From Cupriavidus sp. EM10 (lineage in GTDB: Bacteria > Pseudomonadota > Gammaproteobacteria > Burkholderiales > Burkholderiaceae): a stretch of DNA of 64,000 nt. A program made the translations under genes and the position numbers. The stretch lies in NCBI RefSeq assembly GCF_018729255.1, contig NZ_CP076061.1:930001-994000 (forward strand), read 5' to 3'. Positions 1 to 9,873 of the stretch are shown here, piece by piece. The notes under the pieces are model-generated. The model made no database searches and was not told the origin of the DNA. It saw only the letters and a program-made list of their open reading frames with translations. How positions within the stretch are numbered: position 1 is the first letter of the stretch; every line of letters starts with the position of its first letter.

Positions 1-1
1 G

Positions 2-3000
2 TGGCTGGACACCGAGACCGCCACGCTGCTGCACCAGCTGCTGACCGACCCGGCCACCACGAGCCTGCTGGTGGTCTGCGCCTATCGCAGTCACGAGGTC
101 GACGACGGCCACACCGTGACGCGCTGCGTCGCCGCGTTGCGCACGGACGGTGCCAGCGTGGCGCACATCGAACTGGGCTGTCTCGACGAAACCAACCTGC
201 ATCGGCTCGTGGCGGAAGCGCTCCATTGCGATATCGAGGCCAGCGCGCCGCTGGCACGCCTGGTCCTGGAAAAGACCGCCGGCAACCCGTTCTTCGCCAC
301 CCAGTTCCTGAGCGAATTGGCCAGCGAAGGCTTGCTGGCCTTCGACCACAGCGCGGCGCGCTGGACCTGGGATCTCGGCCAGATCGCCGCAAAGGGCTTC
401 ACCGACAACGTCGTGGCGCTGATGATCGGGCGGATCGGCCGGCTTCCCGCCGCCACCCGCGCCGCACTGAAGCTGCTGGCCTGCCTGGGCAACGACACCT
501 CGGTCGACATGCTGGCGCACGGCTGGATGCGCGACCCCGGCGAACTCGACCCGGCGATCCGCGACGCGTTGCACGCAGGCCTGGTCTCCCTGAAGGATCA
601 CAGGCTGCGCTTTCGTCACGACCGTATCCTGGAAGCCGCCTACGCGCGCATACCCGAGCCCGATCGCCAGGCGTTCCACCTGCGCCTTGGCCGCCTGCTG
701 CTGGACCGTACGCCGCCGGAGGCAATCGGGGCCAATGTCTTCACGATCGTTGGACAGCTGAACCGGGCGGCCGACCTGATCGACGTCCGGGAAGAGCGCG
801 ACCGGCTTGCGGAACTGAACCTGGCCGCCGGCCTGCGCGCCAAAGCCGCCTGCGCCAATACCGCCGCGCTGCACTATCTGTCGGCCGGGCTCGCATTGCT
901 CGGCGATGATGCGTGGCAGCGATGCGAGGCGCTGGCGTTCGCGCTGACGCAGCATACGGCCGAATGCGAGTTCCTGACCGGCGATTCCGCGCGCGCCGAA
1001 CAACGGCTGGACATGCTGGCCGCGCGTACGTCGTCGTTGACCGCGCTGGCGATTGTCACGCAACTGCAACTCGGCCTGCTGCTCACGGGCGGACGCCGCG
1101 TCGAAGCCGTGAGGGTGGGCCTTGCCTACCTGCGCCGTGCCGGCATCGACTGGTTTACGCATCCCGCCCCTTCCGTCGTGGCGCAGGAAGAAGCGCTGCT
1201 GGCAGGGCTGCTGGACGGCCGGGAGATCCCCACGCTTGCCACATTGCCGTGCATGACCGACGCTGGCGGCCTGGCCACGATGCGGGTGCTCACGGCGCTG
1301 CTGCAGCCGGCCTGGTACACCGACGACCACCTGCGCACGCTGGTCATCCTGCGCATGGTCAACCTGAGCATCACCCTTGGAAACAGCGAAGAATCGTGCC
1401 TGGCCTACGCGTGGCTGGCGATGCTGCGCACGGCGGCGTCGACGGACGACACCGCGGGCGTGGCATTCCAGCGCCTGGCGCTCGCCCTGGCCGAGGTACG
1501 CGGCGTCGAACGGATGCGCGCCCGCGTGTACCAGGTGGTCGGTGGCAACCTGCTGCATTGGACCCAGCCGCTGCGCGTGGCGCGCGGGCTGCTGGGCCAG
1601 GCGCTGGAACTGACCGCGCAGATCGGCGACCTGACCTACGCCGCCTACATCCGCAGCAACATGATGACCCACGCACTCGCCATCGGCGACCCGCTCGGGC
1701 GCGTGCAGCACGATGCCGATTCGGGCAGCGTCTTCGCGTGGGGACCGCGCTTCGCGCTGGTCGAGGATCGCCTTGCGGCACAGCGCCAACTGGTGCGGAC
1801 GCTGCGCGGGCTGACGCCCGTATTCGGATGCTTCGACGCGCGCGACTTCAGCGAGGCCGCATTCGAAGCCCGCCTGGGCGGCGACGTGGGGCTGCGCCTT
1901 GCCGCGTGCTGGTACTGGATCCGCAAGTTGCAGGCGCGCTACCTGGCCGGCGAGGCCGCCGAGGCGCTTGAAGCGTCCGAGCGCGCACGCACGCTGCTGT
2001 GGACCTCGCCCGCCTACTTCGAGCAGGCCGAATACCATTTCTTTGCCGCGCTGGCGCGCGCGGCATGCTGCAATCCTGCAGTGGCGGACGATCTGGCCAC
2101 CCACCTTCCCGTGCTGGCCGGCCACCATCGACAACTGGCCCAATGGGCACGACGTTGCCCCGCCACGTTCGCGCACCGCGCCTTGCTGGTGGAGGCGGAG
2201 ATTGCCCGGCTCGAAGGACGCGACACCGACGCGATGCGCAGCTACGAATCGGCCATCGCAGCGGCGCGGGACAGCGACCTGATCCATATGCAGGCCCTGA
2301 CCAATGAACTCGCGGCGCGCTTCTACATGAGCCGCCGGCTGGACACCGTGGCACTGGTCTACCTGCGGCAGGCCCGCCATGGCTACCTGCACTGGGGTGC
2401 CGACGCGAAGGTCTGGCAGCTGGACAAGCGATATCCGGCACTGGCCGCCGATGCCAACGCCGCTCCGGCTTCGGCGCCGTTGATGGGCACCATCGGCGCG
2501 CCGCTGCAGCACCTGGACCTGGCCACGGTGATGGCGATCTCGGAGGCGGTCTCGGGCGAGACCCGGCTGGACCGCCTGCTGGCCACGTTGATGCGGACGG
2601 CGCTGGCCCACGCCGGCGCCTCGCGCGGGCTGCTGATCCTGCCGCAAGGCGCCGAGCACCGCGTGGCGGCGGAGGCGGCCGTGCGGGACGACACCACGGT
2701 GGTGACCCTGGCCGACCGGCCGCTCGATGCGGCCGACATGCCGCTATCCATCGTCAGGCATGTGCTGGAATGCCATGAGCACGTGGTGATCGACGATGCC
2801 GCAGCCCAGCCATCCTTCTCGGCGGACGCTTACGTGCGCCGGCGGCGGGCGCGATCGATGCTGTGCCTGCCGCTGCTAAACCGGGGCAAGCTGACGGGTG
2901 TGCTCTATCTGGAGAACGCGCTGGCGCCGGGCGCCTTCGTGCCGGCGCGGATCGAGGTCATCAAGCTGCTGGCGTTCCAGGCGGCCGGGGCCATCGAGAA

Positions 3001-3784
3001 CAGCCGGCTTGGCGAACAGCGCCGGGCGGCCGACGAAGCGCTGCACCGCGTCCAGGCCGAACTGGCTCACGTCAGCCGCGTCATGACGCTGAGCGCGTTG
3101 ACGGCATCGATCGCTCACGAAGTCAGCCAGCCCATCGCAGCCCTGACCATCGAGGCAAACGTCGCGCTTCGCTGGCTCAAGCGCGAGAAGCCGAACGTCG
3201 AAGAGGCGGTGGAGTCGCTGCACAGCATCGTCCAGCAGGGCCAGCGTGCCCGGAACGTCATCGTTGGCATGCGGGCGATGTTGCGCAAGACCGGTCCACA
3301 GGCGCAGCGGATCGATCTTAACGAGATGGTCGCCGAGACGCTGCCGCTTCTCGCCGGCGAGCTGACCCGCCACCGGGTCATGCTCAAGACGGAACTGGCT
3401 GCAACGCTGCCTGCGGTGCTGGCCGACAAGGTCCAACTGCAGCAGGTATTCCTGAACCTGGCGGTCAATGCCATCGAGGCCATGCAGGACATCGACGCCC
3501 ATGCGCGCGAGTTGACGGTGCGGACAGCCCTCAGCCCGACGGGCGAGGTGCTGGTGACCGTGCATGACGTCGGAAGCGGCCTGCCCGACGATCCGGACCA
3601 TCTGTTCGACGCGTTCTACACGACCAAGCCCGAAGGCATGGGCATGGGGCTGTCGATCTGCCGCACCATCCTGGAAGCCCATGGCGGCCAGCTGCAGGCG
3701 TGGCAGAACCGTCCAAAGGGCGCCGTATTCGGGTTCTGCCTGCCCGCCGCCGAAAAGGCGCCGTTGGCTGAAGAACAGCCGTGA
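2..3784 (+). CDS. AAA-ATPase/GAF sensor histidine kinase, 5'-truncated by the window
   Basis: The reading frame is open from base 2, so the N-terminus lies outside the window; over 1250 codons remain. The first visible residues (WLDTE followed by LLVVCAYRS) fit the region just after Walker B of an AAA_16-type ATPase. A long alpha-helical, TPR-like middle follows. A GAF-like domain is encoded at about 2515-3010, and the histidine kinase core comes last. The H-box reads IAHEVSQP, with the His codon at 3116-3118. The N-box is NLAVNAIEA, and the G boxes are VHDVGSGLP and GMGMGLSICR. This layout matches the large sensors that fuse an N-terminal Ser/Thr-kinase-like domain, ATPase, GAF and histidine kinase, but the N-terminal part cannot be seen. 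No response regulator is adjacent in the window. It converges on tssE with a 6-bp gap, so it is not in the T6SS operon. Its ligand is unknown. Confidence 0.85.
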   Translation, partial: WLDTETATLLHQLLTDPATTSLLVVCAYRSHEVDDGHTVTRCVAALRTDGASVAHIELGCLDETNLHRLVAEALHCDIEASAPLARLVLEKTAGNPFFATQFLSELASEGLLAFDHSAARWTWDLGQIAAKGFTDNVVALMIGRIGRLPAATRAALKLLACLGNDTSVDMLAHGWMRDPGELDPAIRDALHAGLVSLKDHRLRFRHDRILEAAYARIPEPDRQAFHLRLGRLLLDRTPPEAIGANVFTIVGQLNRAADLIDVREERDRLAELNLAAGLRAKAACANTAALHYLSAGLALLGDDAWQRCEALAFALTQHTAECEFLTGDSARAEQRLDMLAARTSSLTALAIVTQLQLGLLLTGGRRVEAVRVGLAYLRRAGIDWFTHPAPSVVAQEEALLAGLLDGREIPTLATLPCMTDAGGLATMRVLTALLQPAWYTDDHLRTLVILRMVNLSITLGNSEESCLAYAWLAMLRTAASTDDTAGVAFQRLALALAEVRGVERMRARVYQVVGGNLLHWTQPLRVARGLLGQALELTAQIGDLTYAAYIRSNMMTHALAIGDPLGRVQHDADSGSVFAWGPRFALVEDRLAAQRQLVRTLRGLTPVFGCFDARDFSEAAFEARLGGDVGLRLAACWYWIRKLQARYLAGEAAEALEASERARTLLWTSPAYFEQAEYHFFAALARAACCNPAVADDLATHLPVLAGHHRQLAQWARRCPATFAHRALLVEAEIARLEGRDTDAMRSYESAIAAARDSDLIHMQALTNELAARFYMSRRLDTVALVYLRQARHGYLHWGADAKVWQLDKRYPALAADANAAPASAPLMGTIGAPLQHLDLATVMAISEAVSGETRLDRLLATLMRTALAHAGASRGLLILPQGAEHRVAAEAAVRDDTTVVTLADRPLDAADMPLSIVRHVLECHEHVVIDDAAAQPSFSADAYVRRRRARSMLCLPLLNRGKLTGVLYLENALAPGAFVPARIEVIKLLAFQAAGAIENSRLGEQRRAADEALHRVQAELAHVSRVMTLSALTASIAHEVSQPIAALTIEANVALRWLKREKPNVEEAVESLHSIVQQGQRARNVIVGMRAMLRKTGPQAQRIDLNEMVAETLPLLAGELTRHRVMLKTELAATLPAVLADKVQLQQVFLNLAVNAIEAMQDIDAHARELTVRTALSPTGEVLVTVHDVGSGLPDDPDHLFDAFYTTKPEGMGMGLSICRTILEAHGGQLQAWQNRPKGAVFGFCLPAAEKAPLAEEQP

Positions 3785-3790
3785 CACCGG

Positions 3791-4225
3791 CTAGCAACGA
3801 TCCTGCCCCGCCCCAAGCAGCTTGAGCCGCGTCTTGCTATCCGGGGTGAAGTGCGTACCAAAACGGACGAGCCCGGCCCGATGCAGGTGGCAGGTCATGG
3901 TGAAGCTGAGCAGCATTCCGGGTTCGGTATCCTCGATCACGATGTCGATGGCCTTCAGGCGCGGCTCGTAGCGCAACAGCGTGGTCTCGATCTCGCGCTT
4001 GAGGGTGTGCGCGGACGCGGGCAGGTGCCGATAGATACGTGACAGGTCACCGAGCCCGTAGTCAGGCAGATGCGCGAGCCCACCCCGGCGGCTGTTCAGG
4101 ATCCGCTGGATGTTGTCCTGCACCGACAGGAAGGTTTGCGTGGCCGGATCGAACTCGTCGACTCCCACGCCGTTCGCAAAACATCCCGTCACCAGCTCGA
4201 AGAGACCCGGCCCGCCGCGCATCAT
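3791..4225 (-). CDS. tssE: T6SS baseplate subunit TssE (gp25-like)
   Basis: This 144-aa protein contains the gp25/TssE signature: a short N-terminal arm, then SVQDNIQRILNSRRG and LPDYGLGDLSR. It also has the family core with LKREIETTLLRYEPRL. TssE is a cytoplasmic wedge component of the T6SS baseplate and helps nucleate sheath assembly. I chose the ATG at 4225 because it overlaps the clpV stop codon as ATGA, the usual translationally coupled arrangement. The frame stays open further upstream, but that stretch lies entirely inside clpV and is arginine-rich shadow sequence. It is the last gene of the minus-strand T6SS arm. Confidence 0.9.
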   Translation of the reverse strand: MMRGGPGLFELVTGCFANGVGVDEFDPATQTFLSVQDNIQRILNSRRGGLAHLPDYGLGDLSRIYRHLPASAHTLKREIETTLLRYEPRLKAIDIVIEDTEPGMLLSFTMTCHLHRAGLVRFGTHFTPDSKTRLKLLGAGQDRC

Positions 4226-6909
4226 TCTTGCTCCACGGCGTCGACCCGATCGTCGAACTCCACGCCGATGCCGTCGCCTTCGGAGAAAGCCAGCCGGATC
4301 GACGACAGGCGCTGCCCGTCGCCGGCGCGCACCAGCAATTCCCGTGACAGCACCGGCAGGATCTGCTGATCGAGCAGGCTGTCGACGTTGCGCGCACCGG
4401 CATCCGGCAGCAGGCAGGCCCCAACCAGTTCGGCCACCAGCGCATCGTTGCACAGCAACGGCACGCCAAACCGGCGCTCGATGCGCCCCGCCACCTTCGC
4501 GAGCTTCATGCGGACAATCGTCGCCATGGCGTCGGCGGCAAGCGGCCGGTACACAACCGTCTGGAAGCGGGCGAGCAAGGCGGGCTGGAAATGATCCACC
4601 AGCGTTGGCCGGATGGCTTCCATCAGCATGCCGGTGGTGACCTCGCCACCCGCCTCCGCCACCGCCTGACTGGTCGCCAGGATGGCGTCGCTGCCGAGAT
4701 TCGACGTCATCACGATGACCGTGTTGCGGAAATCGATCAGGCGGCCTTCGCCATCGCGCATGAAGCCGCGATCGAACACCTGGTAGAACAGGTTCAGCAC
4801 ATCGCGGTGCGCCTTTTCCACCTCATCGAGCAACACTACGCTGTAGGGCCGCTGGCGCACCGCTTCGGTCAGGATGCCGCCTTCGCCATAACCGACATAG
4901 CCCGGGGGCGACCCCTTCAGTTGCGACACCGTATGAGCTTCCTGGTATTCGGACAGGTTGATGGTGACGAGCGACCGTTCGCCGCCAAACATCAGGTCCG
5001 CCAACGCGCGCGCCGTCTCGGTCTTGCCCACGCCGGAAGGCCCCACCAGCAGGAAAACGCCCAACGGGGCTTCGGCCGATGTCAACCCGGCCTTCGACGC
5101 GCGCAGCTTCTTGCCAAGCGCCGCCAGCGCGTCATCCTGGCCCACGACGATCTTCCCGAGGCGCGATTCCAGTTCAAGCAGCGTCGCGCGTTCATTGGCC
5201 AGCAGGCTGTCGACCGGCACCCCGGTCCAGTCGGCAATAACCTGGGCGATGGCGCCTTCGCCCACTTCGGCATGGACCAGCGCTGTCTGGCCCGGCAGCG
5301 TCAGCGCTTCACGCGTGGCGGCGATGGCCGGCTCCAGGTCTGCCCGCGCCGTGTCGTCCGGCGCCGCTTGCCAGTATTGGCGCAGCGACATGAGCGTGTT
5401 GGCTGCATCCTTCTGCTCGGAGAACGCCAGCTCAAGCCGTTCGCGCTCTGTGGCCAGTTCCGCGAGTTGCGATGCAATATCCGTCAGGCGCTCGGTATCA
5501 CTGGTGCCCATGGCGCCGCGATCCTGCCGCAACGCCGCGCGTTCCACTTCGAGCGCGGCGCGCGCGGCCTCGCAGGCAGCGATGGCAACGGGCGTCGATT
5601 CCTGGCTCATCCGCACGCGGGCAGCCGCCGTGTCGATCAGGTCGACAGCCTTGTCGGGCAGCTGGCGCCCCGTCAGATAGCGCCGCGACAGACGGACCGC
5701 CGCCGCCACGGCGGCATCGGTGATGTGCACGCCGTGGTGCTGCGCGTATCGCGCCTTGAGCCCGCGCAGCATCAGGCAGGCATTCTCGTCGTCAGGCTCA
5801 TCGACCTTGACCATCTGGAAACGCCGCTCCAGTGCCGCGTCCCGTTCGAAGTACCGCTTGTACTCGGACCATGTGGTGGCGGCGATCGTACGCAATTCGC
5901 CGCGCGCAAGCGCCGGCTTGAGCAGATTGGCGGCATCCGCGCCGCCGGCCTGGTTGCCCGCGCCGATCAGCGTGTGGGCCTCGTCAATGAAGAGCAGGAT
6001 TGGCGTCGGCGACTGCTGCACCGCCTCGATGACGTTCTTGAGGCGCTGTTCGAACTCGCCCTTTACGCCCGCCCCGGCCTGCAACAGCCCGAGATCCAGC
6101 GTGAGAACGGACACGTCCCGCATCACGGCAGGCACATCACCGGCAGCAATTCTGAGCGCCAGCCCCTCGACCAGCGCAGTCTTGCCGACGCCGGGGTCAC
6201 CCACGAGGATCGGATTGTTCTTCCGGCGGCGTGCCAGGATATCGACCATCTGGCGGATCTCGACATCGCGGCCGAAGATGGGATCGATCTTGCCGTCCCG
6301 CGCTTTCTGGGTGATGTCGGTTGTGAACCGTGCCAGCGCGGCGGTATCAGCCTGTCCCGGCAAGCTGCGCGCGTTCGCCAATGCCACTTGCTGCGGAGCC
6401 GGCATTTGGGCACCCGCCAGACCGCCCGGAAGATGCGCCTCGGTGGAAACTGTGTCCAGTTCCGGGACCAGCCGCTCGATCTGTGCCGCCGAAATGCTCA
6501 GCAGCGGCCATGCGTCCGGCGCACGCAGCAGCGTCGGCGTGTCAGCCAGCGCGGCCAGCAGGTGGGCCGAACGAATGGATTGCGCGCCTTCGGTCAGCGA
6601 TGCCTTGAGCCATGCGGCCTCCAGCCATTGTCCGAGACGCGAGGATATCCCCGGCTTGCCGCGCAGGTCACGCGGCAGGCGGTCGATGGCGGTCAGCAGC
6701 CCGTTCCACACGGCGTCCACATCCAGATCGTAGCGCCGAAGGATGGCCAACAGGTCGCCCTCCCCGCGTTCCAGCAGCTTGATCAGCCAGTGCTCGACCT
6801 CGATATCCCGGTGGGCCCGCGTTTCACACAAGCCGGCGGCTTCTGCCAGGGCGCTGGCGCAATGCTCGTTGAGGCGACGCAGAAAGGGCGAATAGTCTCG
6901 GATGGTCAT
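4222..6909 (-). CDS. clpV: T6SS sheath-disassembly ATPase ClpV (TssH)
   Basis: This 895-aa AAA+ disaggregase has the ClpB/ClpV layout. A Clp N-domain spans about residues 1-160. The first AAA module has Walker A GDPGVGKT at residues 237-244 and Walker B LLFIDEAHT. A middle coiled-coil segment follows, and the second AAA module has Walker A GPSGVGKT and Walker B VVLLDEVEKAH. ClpV hexamers extract and unfold contracted TssB/TssC sheath in the cytoplasm so that subunits recycle. Its place beside hcp and tssE separates ClpV from housekeeping ClpB. It starts at the ATG at 6909. A palindromic hairpin lies in the 90-bp gap between hcp and this gene. Confidence 0.95.
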   Translation of the reverse strand: MTIRDYSPFLRRLNEHCASALAEAAGLCETRAHRDIEVEHWLIKLLERGEGDLLAILRRYDLDVDAVWNGLLTAIDRLPRDLRGKPGISSRLGQWLEAAWLKASLTEGAQSIRSAHLLAALADTPTLLRAPDAWPLLSISAAQIERLVPELDTVSTEAHLPGGLAGAQMPAPQQVALANARSLPGQADTAALARFTTDITQKARDGKIDPIFGRDVEIRQMVDILARRRKNNPILVGDPGVGKTALVEGLALRIAAGDVPAVMRDVSVLTLDLGLLQAGAGVKGEFEQRLKNVIEAVQQSPTPILLFIDEAHTLIGAGNQAGGADAANLLKPALARGELRTIAATTWSEYKRYFERDAALERRFQMVKVDEPDDENACLMLRGLKARYAQHHGVHITDAAVAAAVRLSRRYLTGRQLPDKAVDLIDTAAARVRMSQESTPVAIAACEAARAALEVERAALRQDRGAMGTSDTERLTDIASQLAELATERERLELAFSEQKDAANTLMSLRQYWQAAPDDTARADLEPAIAATREALTLPGQTALVHAEVGEGAIAQVIADWTGVPVDSLLANERATLLELESRLGKIVVGQDDALAALGKKLRASKAGLTSAEAPLGVFLLVGPSGVGKTETARALADLMFGGERSLVTINLSEYQEAHTVSQLKGSPPGYVGYGEGGILTEAVRQRPYSVVLLDEVEKAHRDVLNLFYQVFDRGFMRDGEGRLIDFRNTVIVMTSNLGSDAILATSQAVAEAGGEVTTGMLMEAIRPTLVDHFQPALLARFQTVVYRPLAADAMATIVRMKLAKVAGRIERRFGVPLLCNDALVAELVGACLLPDAGARNVDSLLDQQILPVLSRELLVRAGDGQRLSSIRLAFSEGDGIGVEFDDRVDAVEQE

Positions 6910-6936
6910 GACAAGGCGGCCGGAGAAGATGAAGAT

Positions 6937-6962
6937 GCGCGGCCGGGATGCCTCGGCCGCGC
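6937..6962 (-). other. GC-rich hairpin between hcp and clpV
   Basis: Two 9-base arms, GCGCGGCCG and CGGCCGCGC, are perfect inverted complements around an 8-base loop in the hcp-clpV gap. No T tract follows on the minus strand, so it is not a canonical intrinsic terminator. It could stabilise the 3' end of hcp mRNA or attenuate read-through, which would fit the need for far more Hcp than ClpV. The structure is seen; the role is inferred. Confidence 0.5.
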
Positions 6963-6999
6963 CTGTACGCTGCCGGTGCGAGGCACCGGCATGGCGTGC

Positions 7000-7485
7000 T
7001 TACGAGCGCTCGGTCCAGCTATCGGCGTGGATGATGTTGCCGTCCTTGTAGGACCAGGTGATCTTCTCGTAGCGCAACTCGACGTCCTCGAGGTGATTGT
7101 GCTTTTCGAACGCCGGGTTCTTGATGTCGAGCATTTTCGGCGTCACGCCTACGACCTTGACGTTATCCAGCCGGGTGTTGAAGTACTCCTTCTCCTTGCC
7201 GGAATCGTCGATCTTGTACCACTTGATCTCGATCGACTTCAGGGTCTGCCCGCTGGTGACCGCCTTGTACAGGTAGGGCGTCGAGGCATCGGTTTCCTTG
7301 GTAAAGGTGATCGGCTTGTGCACACGGGTGCCAGTCAACTTGCCGGTGTTCGAGTCGGTGGGAATGTTGACGGCGTGCTCGAACGCCACGACTTCGACGC
7401 TGCCTTCACGCCCCGAGACGGTGACCGAACCCTTGATGTCGGCGCCGCCATCGTCCTTGATCCACATGTATGCGGGAATTGCCAT
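7000..7485 (-). CDS. hcp: Hcp (TssD), T6SS inner-tube protein
   Basis: This 161-aa protein begins MAIPAYMWIKDDGG and carries typical Hcp strands, including GSVEVVAFEHAVN, KPITFTKETDASTPYL and a C-terminal YEKITWSYKDGN. Hcp hexameric rings stack into the tube that the sheath propels, and they can also chaperone or carry effectors. The length is typical for the family. It follows the OmpA-like gene with a 9-bp gap and precedes clpV, separated by a hairpin, so it is probably transcribed with the minus-strand arm. Confidence 0.95.
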   Translation of the reverse strand: MAIPAYMWIKDDGGADIKGSVTVSGREGSVEVVAFEHAVNIPTDSNTGKLTGTRVHKPITFTKETDASTPYLYKAVTSGQTLKSIEIKWYKIDDSGKEKEYFNTRLDNVKVVGVTPKMLDIKNPAFEKHNHLEDVELRYEKITWSYKDGNIIHADSWTERS

Positions 7486-7494
7486 TGCTTGCTC

Positions 7495-9213
7495 CTATTG
7501 CTGGAATGAACAGGCCGGTTGGCCCGAAGTTGCCTGAGCGCCGCGACGGTCATCGCGGCAATCGGGGACAAGGGTGATCTCGACACGGCGGTTGGCCGCT
7601 CGCCCTTCCTCCGTATCGTTCGAAGTCTTTGGGCGGGTGTCGCCATAGCCCTGGATCGCAAAATGCGTGACGGGCAAGCCAGCCGCGTCGGCAAGCCAGT
7701 CACGCACCGAGGCCGCGCGCGCTTCGGACAGCCTGAGGTTGGACCGCGGGCGACCGATGGAATCCGTATGCCCGGCAACCAGCACACGTTTGTCAGGATG
7801 GGCCTTTATCATTTCCAGCGCCGCAATCAGCGCACGATTGGAGCCGGGGTTCAGCACCGCGCTACCGCTTCGGAACAGCGAGAGGCTGTTCAGTTCGATC
7901 GTGGAAGGAGGCGGCGCCGGTGGCTGGTACGAGGCGATCAGGCTGTCTAGCGGACCCTGCAGCATGCCTCCCCGATAGAATCCCAGGCCGAGCCGTGGTG
8001 GCACCCCATTGCGCCGGTACCGTTCGAGTTCGTCGCGGTCACGCTTGAGCACGAGCAGCGCGTCTACCCGTGCGGCGTCATGGTCCGAACTTATCGCGCG
8101 GTAGCGGTTCATGTCACCCGTCACGCGAGCCACCAGTTCACGGTTTTGCCAGGCCGATGCCGCTGCAGCTGCGCAGGTTGCCAGCGCCAGCCACGCAAAG
8201 CCGTGGGCCAGCGCGCGAGGCAGGACACGGCGTACGGGCTGCATGGCAATGCCTCGGACGAGCGGTTCCGGCAGCGGATATGGGGCTCGCCTGCCTTCCC
8301 CTGCGACAGGCGCCAGGCCAGTCGTCTTCGCCACGAACTGCGCGTAGAGCGAGTCGGCCACCGGCACGCCCGCTGTCGCCACCACGCCAAATGCCGCAAG
8401 CCATACGGGTTGTCCGGCGCCTCGCCTGCCTTCATCGTCGTCCGCCAGCACCGGCAAGACGGCCATGGCAGCCCACCGCACCAGTGCATCGAGGCGGGCG
8501 GCACGGTGCATCCGTGCCACTCTGTCAGCGGGCATGGCGACCCATGGATATTGCGCCAGCCGCTCCGCCAGCTGGCCGGACAGCCTGGTGCCGGGTGGAA
8601 CCGCGCCAGAGGCCCCGAACCATGGGCATTCGTCAGGAGGCCCGCCAGCTTCCTCGATAAAGACCGCCACGCAAACCGGCAGCGAATAGCCAACGGCACG
8701 GCTGGCTGCGCCAATGGCCGAACGCCAGTTCCCGAGGGCGGCAGAAAGCGCGGCGGCATCGTGCGCCTGATCGGCCGAAATCAGACACGCAACGGCATCC
8801 GGGCCTTGCCCCTCACGCCATCGCTTGAGAGCGTCGGCCACGTACGCCAGTCGATTCGGCTCGTCAACGCGGACCCAGATCGCGCCGTCAGCGGTTTTTG
8901 CCAGTGCGTCGCCAAAGACGTTGGACAGGGCGCCGTCTGTGCCGCCTACGGTCAGCACCATCGGTGTGTTGCGACGAATGTGCCCGGGCAAGGCATCGAG
9001 GGAGGCATCGATGGCGGATAGCACCGCCTGCGAAGCGTGGCGACATGCCCGCGTCCGCCGTGTTGCCATGACAATCGCCGCCCCCGCCAGAACGGCCACG
9101 AACCCGGCGAGCAGCAGATTCCAGCCAGCGGACCACGGTGAACTTAGCGCCAGCCATGCGAGGGCGAGCACCGCGATCCAACTGAACAGTGCGCGATAGG
9201 GATATCCAGTCAC
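7495..9213 (-). CDS. OmpA-domain T6SS-associated inner-membrane protein
   Basis: This protein of about 572 aa has two adjacent hydrophobic helices near its N-terminus (ALFSWIAVLALAWLALSS and a second one). Another membrane segment lies mid-protein (GFAWLALATCAAAAASAW). A C-terminal OmpA-like peptidoglycan-binding domain carries VLVAGHTDSIGRP, LSEARAASVRDWL and ANRRVEITLVP. Such proteins sit next to TssL and are thought to tether the T6SS membrane complex to the cell wall (TagL-like role). I chose the GTG at 9213 because AAGGG lies five bases upstream; the GTG at 9219 is an alternative. The frame continues upstream to 9459, but that part lies inside tssL and is shadow. It starts a few bases after the tssL stop. 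Confidence 0.8.
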   Translation of the reverse strand: MTGYPYRALFSWIAVLALAWLALSSPWSAGWNLLLAGFVAVLAGAAIVMATRRTRACRHASQAVLSAIDASLDALPGHIRRNTPMVLTVGGTDGALSNVFGDALAKTADGAIWVRVDEPNRLAYVADALKRWREGQGPDAVACLISADQAHDAAALSAALGNWRSAIGAASRAVGYSLPVCVAVFIEEAGGPPDECPWFGASGAVPPGTRLSGQLAERLAQYPWVAMPADRVARMHRAARLDALVRWAAMAVLPVLADDDEGRRGAGQPVWLAAFGVVATAGVPVADSLYAQFVAKTTGLAPVAGEGRRAPYPLPEPLVRGIAMQPVRRVLPRALAHGFAWLALATCAAAAASAWQNRELVARVTGDMNRYRAISSDHDAARVDALLVLKRDRDELERYRRNGVPPRLGLGFYRGGMLQGPLDSLIASYQPPAPPPSTIELNSLSLFRSGSAVLNPGSNRALIAALEMIKAHPDKRVLVAGHTDSIGRPRSNLRLSEARAASVRDWLADAAGLPVTHFAIQGYGDTRPKTSNDTEEGRAANRRVEITLVPDCRDDRRGAQATSGQPACSFQQ

Positions 9214-9223
9214 TAGCACCCTT

Positions 9224-9873
9224 TCAGCTGGCGAGTTGCGCGATCGATGCGGCCAGCCACCGGTCCAGCGCAACATAGACAAGACCTGCTCCAGCCAGGG
9301 CAATCGCGACCCACCCTGATGGCGAAAGCTGGCGAAGGCCGCGTGTCGTGCTGGCGGTGACGATGATCGGCCCGGATGCCTTCTGTACGCCTGCGCGCTC
9401 CAGGCGCTCGTCGATGGCGCGTACCAGCGTGTCCCGGGCGCTGGCGCCCTCCAGCGCAAACTTTCCCTGGAATCCGAGTCCCAGCACCACGTAGAAGACC
9501 ACCAGCAGTGGTACCACGGGTTGCGACTCCGCCAGCCGACGTTCGATACGAGCGATCAGCTCTTCTCCGGCGTGATGGCTCTGGAACTCCTTGACCTGCA
9601 GCGGCTCGCGCTCCCATGCGTCACGATCCTCGGCTTGCAGCCGGTTCAGGGCCACTTCATCCAGCAGCGCGCACTGTGCGTAGGCCGCGTCCTCCACGAT
9701 TGCTTCGGAATGCCCCGCCGAACGAAACTCGTCGCGCAGACGATCCAGGAGCTCGTGGCATTTTTCCGGAAGGACGCGAAGGTGTCCGATGGTGTCGCTT
9801 CATCATTCAGTTCGGTGACCGTCAAGGCCGTGTCGCGCAAGGCGAGTGGCAGAATCATGGTGAGCGTGGTCAT
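9224..9873 (-). CDS. tssL: T6SS membrane-complex subunit TssL (DotU-like), apparent frameshift
   Basis: The gene is split over two frames. The N-terminal part, MTTLTMILPLALRDTALT, starts at the ATG at 9873 and runs to FASFRKN. The body then continues in another frame with CHELLDRLRDEF, SEAIVEDAAYAQCALLDE and a C-terminal membrane helix (VAIALAGAGLVYVALDRWL). The break coincides with five T on the plus strand (A5 in the message) at 9761-9765. One extra A gives FRKKCHELLD and an uninterrupted 216-aa TssL. TssL joins TssM and TssJ in the envelope complex. The start overlaps the tssK stop as ATGA. The break is either a sequencing under-call, a real mutation that would disable secretion, or (least likely) -1 slippage. 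Confidence 0.8.

Noticed and set aside
2876..3787. A 303-codon frame antisense to the histidine kinase domain
   Set aside because: It overlaps the conserved H-box and ATP-binding region on the other strand; no family motif.
4591..7509. A 972-codon open frame antisense to clpV and hcp
   Set aside because: It is fully antisense to clearly conserved genes and has shadow composition (Arg/Gln/His-rich); long antisense frames are common in GC-rich DNA.
9219..9459. Extended N-terminus of the OmpA-like protein
   Set aside because: That sequence lies inside tssL in a different frame and is Arg/Ser-rich shadow.
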